Positions 1 to 8,708 of a DNA stretch of 64,000 bases are shown in pieces. This stretch comes from Tamlana carrageenivorans. Its GTDB lineage: Bacteria; Bacteroidota; Bacteroidia; Flavobacteriales; Flavobacteriaceae. The stretch spans positions 1,612,001 through 1,676,000 of the forward strand of contig NZ_CP025938.1 of the NCBI RefSeq assembly GCF_002893765.1, written 5' to 3'. The notes under the pieces were generated by a model. It had not been told where the DNA came from. It saw only the letters and a list, made by a program, of their open reading frames with translations, and ran no database searches. A program made the translations under genes and the position numbers. The first letter of the stretch is position 1; every line of letters begins with the position of its first letter.

Positions 1-405
1 ATTCAAAAGTCCTGACAAATGGACTAGTTCCCAAAAGGAAAGGGCAGGAATTTTATTCATGCAATACCCTATGATAAAGGAAGCTTATGACTTGTCAAAC
101 CAGCTAAGAGTAATTTATAATACTTGTACAGACAAAAATATAGCAATGACTAAATTGGCACTTTGGTACAATCAAATTGAAAATAGTGGCTTTAAAAGCT
201 TTAGAGTTGTTATGAACACAATCTCCCTAAATTACAGGGGAATATTAAACTATTTTGACAACAGAATTACCAATGCGGCCGCTGAATCTTTTAATGCAAA
301 GATCAAAGCCTTTAGACAACAACTTAGAGGTGTGAGAAATAAGGAATTCTTCCTCTTTAGATTAGCACAAATTTATGCCTAGTCCCCAACTTTTAGGACT
401 GATCC
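1..405 (+). mobile_element. ISL3-family element, right end only
   Basis: The window opens inside this element. It carries the C-terminal part of an ISL3/ISAon1-like transposase. Its probable right end is the sequence ending GACTGATCC at 397-405; read inward this begins GGATCAGTCC, in keeping with ISL3 ends that start with GG. The left end lies outside the window. The IS982 transposase frame starts directly after this boundary, so the element appears to have inserted in IS982. Confidence 0.6.
2..382 (+). CDS. ISL3-family (ISAon1-like) transposase, C-terminal part
   Basis: The frame is open from the first bases of the window, so the start lies upstream and only the last 126 residues are visible. 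The fragment has the Bacteroidota ISL3-type motifs KSPDKWTSSQKERA near its beginning and TNAAAESFNAKIKAFRQQLR near its end. The second holds the glutamate expected to complete the DDE catalytic triad. The protein would cut and join the ends of the element. A first ATG at 59 is an internal methionine and not the start. The family call is good; whether the full protein is intact cannot be seen. Confidence 0.75.
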   Translation, partial: FKSPDKWTSSQKERAGILFMQYPMIKEAYDLSNQLRVIYNTCTDKNIAMTKLALWYNQIENSGFKSFRVVMNTISLNYRGILNYFDNRITNAAAESFNAKIKAFRQQLRGVRNKEFFLFRLAQIYA

Positions 406-1257
406 AGAATATTGGAAGTATTAAGAAAAATATCGAAAGAACAACTTTTAAGTTATCAAAGACGACAACCAAAGCTTAGTGATTTAGAACTTATCAGCTT
501 GAGTCTTACTGCCGAATTTATGGGAATAGATAGTGAAAATGACCTTTTTAGAAAACTTCCAGATTCCCTATTATCAAAAATAGAGAGAAGTGTCTACAAT
601 AGAAGAAGACGAAAACTAGTTAATAAGCTCAACAGTATCAGGTTAAGCTTAGCTTCCCATTTTAATGAATTTGAAGATTATTTTGTAGTAGATAGTATGC
701 CTTTAGAAGTTTGTAAATTATCACGCAGTTCTCGTTCAAAGATTTGTAAAGAAAACACTTATGCATTTCCAGATAAAGGTTATTGTGCAGCTCAAAGTTC
801 TAATTATTACGGTTATAAACTGCACGCTGTTTGTTCTGTAAATGGTGTCTTTCAAAGTATCGATTTGAGTCCAGCATCTGTACACGATATTAATTATCTT
901 AAAGATATTAAGATGCAAATAAGCGATTGTACATTAATTGGTGATAAAGGCTATTTATCAGCAGAAATACAGCTTAACTTGTTTGAAACCTGTAATATAA
1001 CGCTAAATACACCTATGAGAAGCAATCAAAAAAATTACAAAGTACAGCCTTATGTATTTAGAAAAAAGAGGAAAAGGATAGAAACATTATTTTCACAACT
1101 TTGTGACCAATTTATGATAAGACGCAATTATGCTAAAACTTTTGAAGGTTTTAAAACAAGAATCGTAGCTAAGATAACTGCTTTAACAACTATTCAGTAT
1201 ATCAATAAGTTTATTTTTGGGAGAAACATTAATAATATTAAAATTAGCATTATTTAA
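406..1257 (+). pseudogene. IS982 transposase, truncated at the N-terminus
   Basis: The reading frame resembles IS982 transposases of Bacteroidota over 283 codons. The DDE residues are visible as the D of VVDSMP, the D of GDKGY and the E of RIETLFSQL. The first in-frame potential start is a TTG at 412 and no ribosome binding site precedes it. The frame is open back to 406, where the ISL3 end begins, and the residues there (ILEVLRKISKEQ) already look like transposase. The N-terminal residues were therefore removed by insertion and the gene is probably dead. Confidence 0.75.
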
Positions 1258-1271
1258 AATGCACAACGGGT
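406..1271 (+). mobile_element. IS982-family element, 5'-truncated
   Basis: This is the remnant of an IS982 element whose left part is lost at the junction with the ISL3 element at 405/406. The right end is probably the sequence ending ACGGGT near 1271, because IS982 ends typically begin ACCC when read inward. The left terminal repeat and a target duplication cannot be identified. Confidence 0.6.
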
Positions 1272-1722
1272 TTACATGTTATTTTTGTAGGAAAAAGCCT
1301 TCTAAAAAATACCGTTCATCGATTTTTTTAAAGGATAATCCTACTTGTATCAGTTTTTGTCTATATTGGTGTAGTACAAATTGTTAGAGTACTTAGTTAA
1401 TGAATGTTAAAGATGACACCTAAATTTCATGTGAAATTAATGTTCCTTTATAAAATCATTCACTCCCTCATGCGCTAAGTAAAAACCAATTAGGCTGGAA
1501 TACGTTTTGTAATTCGTTTTCATCTCTCTCAATTTTAATAAAAGATATACAGCACTTGTGCTATGTGGCATTTTATTTTAATTGAATCAGAAAACATAAA
1601 AAATATAAGACAGCTTTTAATAAGTTAATTGGTACAAAGTGAAACATTTTATCAACTAAATTATACTAACCAAGTAAGTTTAATCGTGAGCAGCATGATA
1701 AACTTGCAGAAATACCCAAATT
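1272..1722. other. Intergenic region without a recognisable gene
   Basis: About 450 bases of AT-rich sequence lie between the IS982 end and the lipoprotein gene. No ORF of useful length, no RNA gene and no clear terminator is visible. The 3' part must hold the promoter of the lipoprotein gene at 1723, but no convincing TAnnTTTG box is seen. Confidence 0.5.
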
Positions 1723-2472
1723 ATGATGAGAACTTTACTAAAAACACTATTAATCTTTTGTGTGATTGTATCATGTAAAACAAACGGATCGGAAACAAAA
1801 GTTTCAAAAAACTGTGATTTGTTTCAAATAGGTAATTATAAATTTTATAATCCGAGGGTTTATGAGCATCCTATAATTTTTCAAAAAGGTAACCATAATT
1901 TACTAAATAAAGATTTTACTCCAGTTTGGTATAATGGTTATTGTGCCGAGAATTTGCCTTCTCATTTTGCGACTAAAGATGAATATCTTAAGTACATCCC
2001 TACGGCTCGTATTAATAAGGAAGGACGTGCACCATTCGAATCTTTTTATGAAGTTAATAAGAATAGTACTAAGGGTAAGCCTGGTTTATATCACGACGAT
2101 TACCATTTGTTGTTTAGAGGTACTGTAAGTGTTAAGCATTTGAAATCTGAGAAAGAATATCTTCTAGTTGCTGGAAAAAACTACATCCTTAAAGAGGAAG
2201 ATTACGATAAAAATACCGAGTTCTATGAGCCTAGCGTAAAAACCATGTTTGCCTATTTATTAGAAGATGGTGTTTACAAATCTGTAGATATCGATTATGT
2301 ATTAGGAACATTTACTAAAGCCCAACACGATAAAGTTTTTGAAGTTTTAAATGTAAAAAACTTAGTGAATTCGGTTTGTGTTGAAAGTGTAAATACTCAA
2401 GGTAAACCAAATTTTGATAGTGCTTCTTTACCTAAATGGGTATATAATAAATCGTCTGTGAGCGATTATTAA
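1723..2472 (+). CDS. Hypothetical lipoprotein
   Basis: This is a 249-residue protein of unknown function. The N-terminus is a lipoprotein signal: a positive start, a hydrophobic run and the lipobox VIVSC with the acceptor cysteine near residue 18. It should therefore be lipid-anchored in the cell envelope. The mature part has many aromatic and charged residues and no motif I recognise. Two start codons lie in tandem (1723 and 1726) and either gives the same signal peptide. It stands alone between IS remnants and a dispersed repeat, which suggests a lineage-specific gene. Confidence 0.8.
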   Translation: MMRTLLKTLLIFCVIVSCKTNGSETKVSKNCDLFQIGNYKFYNPRVYEHPIIFQKGNHNLLNKDFTPVWYNGYCAENLPSHFATKDEYLKYIPTARINKEGRAPFESFYEVNKNSTKGKPGLYHDDYHLLFRGTVSVKHLKSEKEYLLVAGKNYILKEEDYDKNTEFYEPSVKTMFAYLLEDGVYKSVDIDYVLGTFTKAQHDKVFEVLNVKNLVNSVCVESVNTQGKPNFDSASLPKWVYNKSSVSDY

Positions 2473-2519
2473 TAAGCCATACGCTATCAGTTTATATCTG
2501 ATAATCTAGAATATTATTC

Positions 2520-2652
2520 AAGAGGCTGTCTGAAAAGTCTATATCATTTGATTGGTCAGGTTGAGTTTGTCGAAACCGATAATAATTGTTAATCGGTTAA
2601 AATATTTCGACACGTTCAATATGATATCAAGTAAACTTTTCGAACAGCCTCT
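2520..2652. repeat. Palindromic dispersed repeat, copy 1
   Basis: The ends are near-perfect inverted repeats: AAGAGGCTGTCTGAAAAGT at the left and ACTTTTCGAACAGCCTCTT at the right. The right arm runs into a T tract and may also terminate transcription. The interior includes GTCAGGTTGAGTTTGTCG and GGTTAAAATATTTCGACA. A second copy lies at 8189-8322 in the opposite orientation with a related interior. Size (133 bp) and structure fit a MITE-like or intergenic palindromic element. Confidence 0.8.
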
Positions 2653-2709
2653 TTTTTTGTTTGTCTTTGTCCTTTGCTAAATTTTTAGTGCTATTAAAAT
2701 TAACTATTG

Positions 2710-2717
2710 TACTTTTG
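2710..2717 (+). promoter_or_regulatory. Bacteroidota -7 promoter box for hemH
   Basis: TACTTTTG matches the TAnnTTTG -7 consensus of Bacteroidota and lies 18 bases before the hemH start codon. The expected -33 element is not clear. Confidence 0.5.
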
Positions 2718-2735
2718 TAGTAATTAAATAAATGG

Positions 2736-3755
2736 ATGAAAAAAGGCGTATTACTTGTAAATTTAGGTTCTCCAGATAGTCCAGAGCCTCAAGATGTAAA
2801 AAAATATTTAGGTGAGTTTTTAATGGACGAGCGGGTTATAGATATCCCTTATTTGGCTAGAACAGCTCTAGTAAAAGGAATTATTTTAAAAACACGTCCT
2901 AAAGCATCGGCAGCAGCCTATAAAAAAATATGGTGGGATGAAGGATCGCCCTTAATCGTAATTTCTGAAAGGCTTCAAAAAGGCATTCAGAAACAGGTAG
3001 ATGTCCCTGTAGCATTAGCCATGCGTTATGGGAGTATGACTATTAAAAAAGGATTGCAAAAGTTAGTAGATCAAGGTGTTGAGGAAGTTTTGCTTTTTCC
3101 ATTATACCCCCAGTTTGCCATGGCCACCACCGAAACCATTACGGTTTTAGCTGAAGAACTTCGTCAGGCATCTTTTCCTCATTTAAAAATAGAATCTGTT
3201 CCAGCATTTTACAACAAACCTGATTATATTGAAGTCTTATCCAATTCTGTAAAAAAACACTTGGAAGGAAAGCAAATCGATCATTTATTGTTTTCGTATC
3301 ACGGTGTTCCAGAGCGTCATATTCGAAAAAGTGATGTCACCAAATCACATTGTAAAATGGATGGGAGTTGTTGTGCTACCCCAAGTAAAGCGCATGAGTT
3401 TTGCTACCGACACCAATGCCTTGAGGTTACTCGTTTAGTTGCCGAAAAACTTAATTTGCAAGCAGGTACATTTTCAACCTCCTTTCAATCGCGTTTAGGT
3501 TTCGATCCTTGGTTGTTACCGTATACCGATAGAACTATTGAGCGTTTAGGGAAAAATGGTATTAAAAATATGGCCATAGTTACGCCTGCGTTTGTTAGTG
3601 ATTGTTTAGAAACGCTTGAAGAAATTGCCATGGAGGGTCAAGAAATTTTTCATGAAATGGGAGGAAAAGAATTTACAACCATCCCTTGTTTGAACGACGA
3701 TAAACCTTTTGTAGATTTATTGTCTCATTGGATCAACACATGGGTGACTTCATAA
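2736..3755 (+). CDS. hemH: Ferrochelatase (protoheme ferro-lyase)
   Basis: This enzyme inserts Fe2+ into protoporphyrin IX, the last step of protoheme synthesis. The 339-residue length is normal for the family. The N-terminal GVLLVNLGSPDSPEP, the catalytic histidine in SYHGVPERH (about residue 190) and the acidic CLETLEEIAMEG helix (about residue 290) are all present. An ATG at 2732 is out of frame; the ATG at 2736 begins the conserved MKKGVLLVNLGS. hemJ lies 1.4 kb downstream on the same strand with a MATE transporter between, so the three may form a haem operon. Confidence 0.96.
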   Translation: MKKGVLLVNLGSPDSPEPQDVKKYLGEFLMDERVIDIPYLARTALVKGIILKTRPKASAAAYKKIWWDEGSPLIVISERLQKGIQKQVDVPVALAMRYGSMTIKKGLQKLVDQGVEEVLLFPLYPQFAMATTETITVLAEELRQASFPHLKIESVPAFYNKPDYIEVLSNSVKKHLEGKQIDHLLFSYHGVPERHIRKSDVTKSHCKMDGSCCATPSKAHEFCYRHQCLEVTRLVAEKLNLQAGTFSTSFQSRLGFDPWLLPYTDRTIERLGKNGIKNMAIVTPAFVSDCLETLEEIAMEGQEIFHEMGGKEFTTIPCLNDDKPFVDLLSHWINTWVTS

Positions 3756-3769
3756 GCATAAGTTAAATT

Positions 3770-5122
3770 ATGGCGAAAATATCATCTCAAGATTTAGGGT
3801 CTCAGCCTATTGGAAAGCTTTTAATAAGACAAGCGGTTCCAGCGGCCATAGGAATTTTGGTGATGTCTTTAAATATATTAGTGGATACCATTTTTGTGGG
3901 TCATTGGATTGGTGTAACGGCCATTGCAGCGATAAATGTCGTGCTTCCAGTGTCTTTCTTTATTGGTGCTTTGGGAATGGCGATTGGTATAGGGGGAGCG
4001 TCTATAATCTCTCGAGCACTAGGCGCTTCAAACCATAAAAAAGCCCTTAAAACTTTTGGTAATCAAATTACTTTAACCTTATTATTGTGTTGTTCCTTTG
4101 TTTTTATAGGCTTACTTTATCAAGATGAGATTATACCGGCCTTTGGAGGTAAAGGTGCTATTTTTGAGCCAGCAAAAATTTATTATCGTATTGTACTTTA
4201 CGGTGTTCCTATTCTGGCTTTAAGCATGATGGGAAATAATGTTATTAGGGCTGAAGGAAAACCAAAGTTTGGTATGTATGCCATGATGATTCCATCGGTG
4301 AGTAACTTGCTTTTAGATTATATATTTATATATTTATTAGACCTTGGAATGGAGGGTGCTGCTTGGGCTACTACCCTTTCTTACGGCTTTTGTTTCGCAT
4401 TTATTCTTTGGTTCTTTTTATCTAAACATTCCGAATTAAAATTAAAGTTTTCGCATTTTGGTTTGCACTATAATACCGTAAAGGAAATTGGAACTTTAGG
4501 ATTTGTAACCTTAGCCAGGCAAGCCGTTGTAAGTGTTACTTATTTGTTTATGAATAATATTTTATATGAATTGGGAGGTGTAAATTCGGTAACCTCCTAT
4601 GCCATTGTTGGGCGCATGCTCATGTTTGCTATGTTCCCAGTTTTAGGGGTTACTCAAGGGTTTTTACCTATTGCAGGCTTTAACTATGGGGCACAACAAT
4701 ACGATCGCGTAAAAAAAACCATTTATATCGCTATAAAATATGCATCGCTTTTAGCGACTTTGGTGTTTATAGTATTAACGACTTTTCCAGATGGTATCAC
4801 TAAAATGTTTACTAGTGATGCCGAGGTTATTAAAGAAACACCCACAGCTATACGTTGGGTATTTGCTGCAACACCTATAATTGCACTGCAGCTTATTGGC
4901 GCAGCTTATTTTCAAGCTATAGGAAAGGCTCGGCCTGCGTTGTTATTAACCTTAACGCGGCAGGGATTTTTCTTTATTCCGCTTATTTTTATTTTGCCAA
5001 AATTTTATGGTGAATTAGGGGTTTGGATTTCTTTTCCCATAGCCGATGTATTAGCAACAATTGTTACTGCTTATTTTTTAAATAGGGAAATTGTAAAAAC
5101 TTTAAATCCGATCACATCATAA
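3770..5122 (+). CDS. MATE family efflux transporter
   Basis: This is a 450-residue polytopic membrane protein of the MATE family (NorM/DinF-like), which exports organic cations and other small molecules using Na+ or H+ gradients. About 12 hydrophobic segments are visible, with the repeated two-half layout of the family. It begins 14 bases after hemH and ends 21 bases before hemJ, so it is almost certainly cotranscribed with both. That context would fit export of a porphyrin or of a toxic haem-related compound, but this is inference from position only. Confidence 0.92.
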   Translation: MAKISSQDLGSQPIGKLLIRQAVPAAIGILVMSLNILVDTIFVGHWIGVTAIAAINVVLPVSFFIGALGMAIGIGGASIISRALGASNHKKALKTFGNQITLTLLLCCSFVFIGLLYQDEIIPAFGGKGAIFEPAKIYYRIVLYGVPILALSMMGNNVIRAEGKPKFGMYAMMIPSVSNLLLDYIFIYLLDLGMEGAAWATTLSYGFCFAFILWFFLSKHSELKLKFSHFGLHYNTVKEIGTLGFVTLARQAVVSVTYLFMNNILYELGGVNSVTSYAIVGRMLMFAMFPVLGVTQGFLPIAGFNYGAQQYDRVKKTIYIAIKYASLLATLVFIVLTTFPDGITKMFTSDAEVIKETPTAIRWVFAATPIIALQLIGAAYFQAIGKARPALLLTLTRQGFFFIPLIFILPKFYGELGVWISFPIADVLATIVTAYFLNREIVKTLNPITS

Positions 5123-5143
5123 ATCTACTTATCATATTTTATC

Positions 5144-5692
5144 ATGGAATATTACAATTATATAAAATCCTTTCACCTTATTTTCGTTATCACTTGGTTT
5201 GCGGGTCTGTTTTATATCCCACGATTATTTGTGTATCAAATAGAGGCTTTTCATAAACCGTCTCCAGATAAAGAAATTCTGGGCAAACAGCTAAAACTTA
5301 TGGCTAAACGCCTTTGGTACATTATTACTTGGCCTTCGGCGATATTAGCTACTGTTTTTGCAATTTGGTTACTTGTTTTACAACCGTATTGGCTAGAGCA
5401 ACCATGGATGCAGGTTAAGTTAGCCTTTGTACTATTGCTTTTTGTGTATCATTTTAAAACGCATCAGTACTATAAGCAGCTGCAATTGGACCTGGTAAAA
5501 AAAACATCAAACTTTATGCGCATGTGGAATGAAGGTGCTACTTTTATTCTATTTGCCGTAGTATTTTTAGTGGTATTAAAAAATGCTATTAATTGGATTT
5601 GGGGACTTATTGGAATCATTGTGCTAGGTATTCTTGTTATGATTGGCTTTAAGGTTTATAAACGTATTCGTGAAAAGAATCCTAATGCTTAA
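5144..5692 (+). CDS. hemJ: Protoporphyrinogen oxidase HemJ-like membrane protein
   Basis: The 182-residue protein has four to five hydrophobic segments and the HemJ/CopD-like pattern. The conserved histidine is in KSFHLIFVITWFAGLFY near the N-terminus, followed by the IPRLFVY segment, with a conserved LMAKRLWYIITWP motif near residue 65. HemJ oxidises protoporphyrinogen IX to protoporphyrin IX in the membrane, the step just before hemH. The location directly downstream of hemH and the MATE gene supports this call over a generic copper-resistance D-domain protein. Confidence 0.85.
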   Translation: MEYYNYIKSFHLIFVITWFAGLFYIPRLFVYQIEAFHKPSPDKEILGKQLKLMAKRLWYIITWPSAILATVFAIWLLVLQPYWLEQPWMQVKLAFVLLLFVYHFKTHQYYKQLQLDLVKKTSNFMRMWNEGATFILFAVVFLVVLKNAINWIWGLIGIIVLGILVMIGFKVYKRIREKNPNA

Positions 5693-5785
5693 AACCTTAA
5701 GATAATAACCTTCGAGACTTTTAGTAGACTAAAAAACGCTTTGGTTTAATTATTGCTATATTTAAATCATTCAATATAAATTGAC

Positions 5786-7252
5786 GTGCCGTTTAAATTT
5801 AAAAGACCATCCCTTCGTACCCGAATTTTTCTAGCCATGATTCTGCTTGTGCTGCTGGGCTCTGTGCTTATTTCAGTGGTAGCTATCAAACAATATAAAC
5901 AACAGAGTGAAGATTACCACAACGACCGTTTATACGCTAAAGAGCATAGTATTAGTACGCATTTAAAGCGTGTGCTTAACGGAAGAAACAATACCTGGGA
6001 GGTTAAAACAGAGAATATTCCTATTATTTTTAAGGAAGAAATTTATAATATAGCCGATATTCATAAACTTCAAATTAATTTATACGATTTAGATGGTTCT
6101 TTGCTTATTTCTTCTAAAGCCGGTTTTAGAAATAATGTCGCAGATAAATGCATCAAAACCGAGGTTTTAAATGCCATCTCCAATACCGCCGTACATCGGT
6201 ATGTAGATAAACATAAGGAAAATGGCGAAACCTTTTTGTCTTCTTACACCTACCTAACCGATCAAAAATCCAAGGCTTTAGCGATTCTAAATTTACCCTA
6301 TTTAGAAAACGATGATTTTTTAACCAAAGAACTCGAAGCTTTCCTAACCAGAATGGCTTATGCTTTTTCTTTTGTGCTTTTTATGGCTATTGGATTGGCG
6401 TTTTTACTATCTAAATTCATAACAAAATCTTTAAAAACTATTAGCGATAAAATTAACGCCACACGTTTAGAAAGGTTGAATGAGAAAATTGTTATAGATG
6501 ATACCAGCGAAGAAATTACAACGCTTGTAAACTCCTATAATAGTATGATTGATGAACTTGAAGAAAGTGCCATTCAATTGGCTAAAAGTGAACGTGAACA
6601 AGCTTGGCGTGAAATGGCTAAACAGGTCGCTCATGAAATTAAAAATCCGTTAACACCCATGCGTTTGACGGTACAAGATTTTCAAAGAAAGTTTAATCCT
6701 GAAGATGATAATATCTATTTAAAAGTCGATGAATATACCAAAACTCTAATTCAACAAATTGACACGATGAGTTCTATTGCCGCGGCATTTTCAAATTTTG
6801 CAAAGATGCCAGCCCAACAGAATGAAAACTTAAATGTGGTTGAAATTGTAAAATTGGCTTTGGATATTTTTAATGAAAACTATATTGTTTTCGCTTCAGA
6901 TCGTGATCACATTATTGCGAAATTAGATCGTACCCAATTAATACGTGTGGTCACGAATTTAGTTAAAAATGCCATCCAGGCCATGTCTGAAAATAATGAG
7001 CCAAAAATCCTTGTAAATGTTTCAGAGGTGAATAATAACGTGGAGATTTCGATCTCAGATAATGGTGTGGGGATTTCAGAAGCAAGTAAAGACATGGTCT
7101 TCGAACCAAAATTCACAACTAAAACAAGTGGTATGGGATTGGGGTTAGCCATGGTTAAAAATATAGTGGAAACTTATAATGGGACCATCTCATTTGTTTC
7201 AGAAAAAGGTAAAGGCACCATTTTTAAAGTGACTTTTCCAAAAGCTAATTAG
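5786..7252 (+). CDS. Membrane sensor histidine kinase (NtrY-like)
   Basis: The 488-residue kinase has one transmembrane helix at about residues 12-32, an extracytoplasmic sensor region of about 155 residues, a second helix near 188-208 and a HAMP linker. These are followed by HisKA with the phospho-acceptor histidine in QVAHEIKNPLTP (about residue 285) and an ATPase domain with NLVKNAIQAM, DNGVGIS and SGMGLGLAM. The start is a GTG; the first ATG in this frame is within the first membrane helix. No response regulator gene is adjacent, so it is an orphan kinase here. The signal is unknown. Confidence 0.92.
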   Translation: MPFKFKRPSLRTRIFLAMILLVLLGSVLISVVAIKQYKQQSEDYHNDRLYAKEHSISTHLKRVLNGRNNTWEVKTENIPIIFKEEIYNIADIHKLQINLYDLDGSLLISSKAGFRNNVADKCIKTEVLNAISNTAVHRYVDKHKENGETFLSSYTYLTDQKSKALAILNLPYLENDDFLTKELEAFLTRMAYAFSFVLFMAIGLAFLLSKFITKSLKTISDKINATRLERLNEKIVIDDTSEEITTLVNSYNSMIDELEESAIQLAKSEREQAWREMAKQVAHEIKNPLTPMRLTVQDFQRKFNPEDDNIYLKVDEYTKTLIQQIDTMSSIAAAFSNFAKMPAQQNENLNVVEIVKLALDIFNENYIVFASDRDHIIAKLDRTQLIRVVTNLVKNAIQAMSENNEPKILVNVSEVNNNVEISISDNGVGISEASKDMVFEPKFTTKTSGMGLGLAMVKNIVETYNGTISFVSEKGKGTIFKVTFPKAN

Positions 7253-7326
7253 CGTGTTTATGTTAAGGAATTTAGAGGCACGAAACCTTTAAACCTAAAA
7301 AAGTCGTAAATTTAAGTCTTAAATAA

Positions 7327-7344
7327 ATTAGCAATTGTGCTAAT
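7327..7344. promoter_or_regulatory. Possible operator upstream of the crotonase gene
   Basis: An inverted repeat with perfect six-base arms ATTAGC and GCTAAT around six bases lies 28 bases before the crotonase start codon. It could bind a dimeric repressor, but no cognate regulator gene is nearby and AT-rich palindromes can occur by chance. Confidence 0.3.
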
Positions 7345-7371
7345 TTTACATCTCTTATTAAAAACAACGTT

Positions 7372-8154
7372 ATGAGTTACAAAACCATCATATTAAATAA
7401 ATCGGTTGCGATTAGTACAATAGTTATTAATCGTCCGAATAAATTAAATGCCCTAAACAAAGAAACCATTTCCGAATTGCACGAAGCGATAAAAACGGCC
7501 GATGCTGATAAACAAACTAAAGTAATTATTATAACAGGAAGTGGTGAAAAGGCCTTTGTTGCGGGTGCCGATATAAGTGAGTTTGCAAATTTTACGGCGT
7601 TAGAAGGTAAAGAACTGGCTGCGAAAGGTCATGCCGAATTGTTTGATTTTATTGAAAATTTATCTACCCCGGTAATCGCTGCTGTAAATGGTTTTGCTTT
7701 GGGAGGTGGATTGGAACTCGCTATGGCTTGTCATTTTCGAGTGGCTAGTAATAATGCGAAACTGGGACTTCCTGAAACCTCTCTAGGACTTATTCCTGGC
7801 TATGGAGGTACACAGCGCTTACCCCAATTAATTGGCAAAGGTCGTGCCCTAGAAATGATCATGACCGCGGGAATGATTGATGCTGCTCAGGCCTTAAATT
7901 ATGGTCTTGTAAATCATGTTGTACCTCAAGAAGATTTATTGACTTTTATAGAAAAGATAGCTCATAAAATAACAGGAAATTCTAGTGTGGCTATAAGTAC
8001 GGCTATCGAGGCTGTCAATGCTAATTTTAAATCTGGCGTTAATGGTTTTCAGGTAGAAATACAAGGTTTTGGTGATTGCTTTGGAACCGCCGATTTTAAA
8101 GAAGGTACTAAGGCTTTTCTAGAAAAGCGCAAAACTAATTTTCCTGGTAAATAA
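7372..8154 (+). CDS. Enoyl-CoA hydratase (crotonase family)
   Basis: The 260-residue enzyme is predicted to hydrate 2-enoyl-CoA esters to 3-hydroxyacyl-CoA in fatty-acid or branched-chain amino-acid oxidation. It has the crotonase oxyanion-hole segments KAFVAGADISEF (about residue 65) and FALGGGLELAMACHF (about 110). Both catalytic glutamates expected of a true hydratase are present, in GGGLE and in LGLPETSLGL. Length matches the short-chain hydratases. Exact chain-length preference cannot be read from sequence. A dispersed repeat follows 34 bases after the stop. Confidence 0.93.
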   Translation: MSYKTIILNKSVAISTIVINRPNKLNALNKETISELHEAIKTADADKQTKVIIITGSGEKAFVAGADISEFANFTALEGKELAAKGHAELFDFIENLSTPVIAAVNGFALGGGLELAMACHFRVASNNAKLGLPETSLGLIPGYGGTQRLPQLIGKGRALEMIMTAGMIDAAQALNYGLVNHVVPQEDLLTFIEKIAHKITGNSSVAISTAIEAVNANFKSGVNGFQVEIQGFGDCFGTADFKEGTKAFLEKRKTNFPGK

Positions 8155-8188
8155 ATGTTTAAACCAATGCCTAGGTGTTAAACAAAAA

Positions 8189-8322
8189 AAGAGACTGTTT
8201 GAAAAGTATACTTTTTGTTAGATTAGCTTGTTGAAATATTTTTAACTAACTGATAAACAGTGTTGGTTTCGGCAAATTCAGCCTGACAAATCAATTATTA
8301 TTGACTTTTCAAACAGCCTCTT
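8189..8322. repeat. Palindromic dispersed repeat, copy 2 (inverted)
   Basis: The arms AAGAGACTGTTTGAAAAGT and ACTTTTCAAACAGCCTCTT match copy 1 at 2520-2652. The interior, read on the minus strand, contains TTTGTCAGGCTGAATTTGCC and GTTAAAAATATTTCAACA, which align with the interior of copy 1 on the plus strand. The two copies are therefore homologous and in opposite orientation. Confidence 0.8.
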
Positions 8323-8350
8323 AGTAAGTAATAAGTGGTTCTTACATGTT

Positions 8351-8527
8351 TTAAATGTGTTTAATAAATTCTCGACCTTCGGTTTGGAATACAATTTTAT
8401 GACTGCCTTTTTCTAAACCCTCTAATCGATAAATACGTTGAATATTTTTTGTGTTTTCTATGGTTTCCGAAAATAAAAGGCCTTCGTAGCCACTACCTAC
8501 CGCATAAATATGGATTTTAAGGGGTTC
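8351..8527 (-). pseudogene. C-terminal remnant of a gene cut by IS21
   Basis: The minus strand is open for 58 codons from the IS21 boundary to a TAA at 8351-8353. The translation contains KIHIYAVGSGYEGLLFSET and ends in GREFIKHI. It looks like genuine protein, with a beta-strand-like pattern and good codon use, but I cannot name the family. The matching N-terminal part is not seen on the far side of the IS21 element, so an adjacent deletion probably accompanied or followed the insertion. Confidence 0.6.
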
Positions 8528-8708
8528 TGGCTAACACGGTTCGATTTGTGCCAGTGATTTCGGAGTTACTGTGCCGTTGATTTCGGTTTAAATTGTGCCA
8601 CACGGAAATTGATTTAGCTAAAAACGGTTTGATTTGTGCCAATGTTTCCGTTTCGATTTGTGCCACTTTAAGAGATCAAGTAATTACCTTATTGCTCTAA
8701 AAAGCGAT

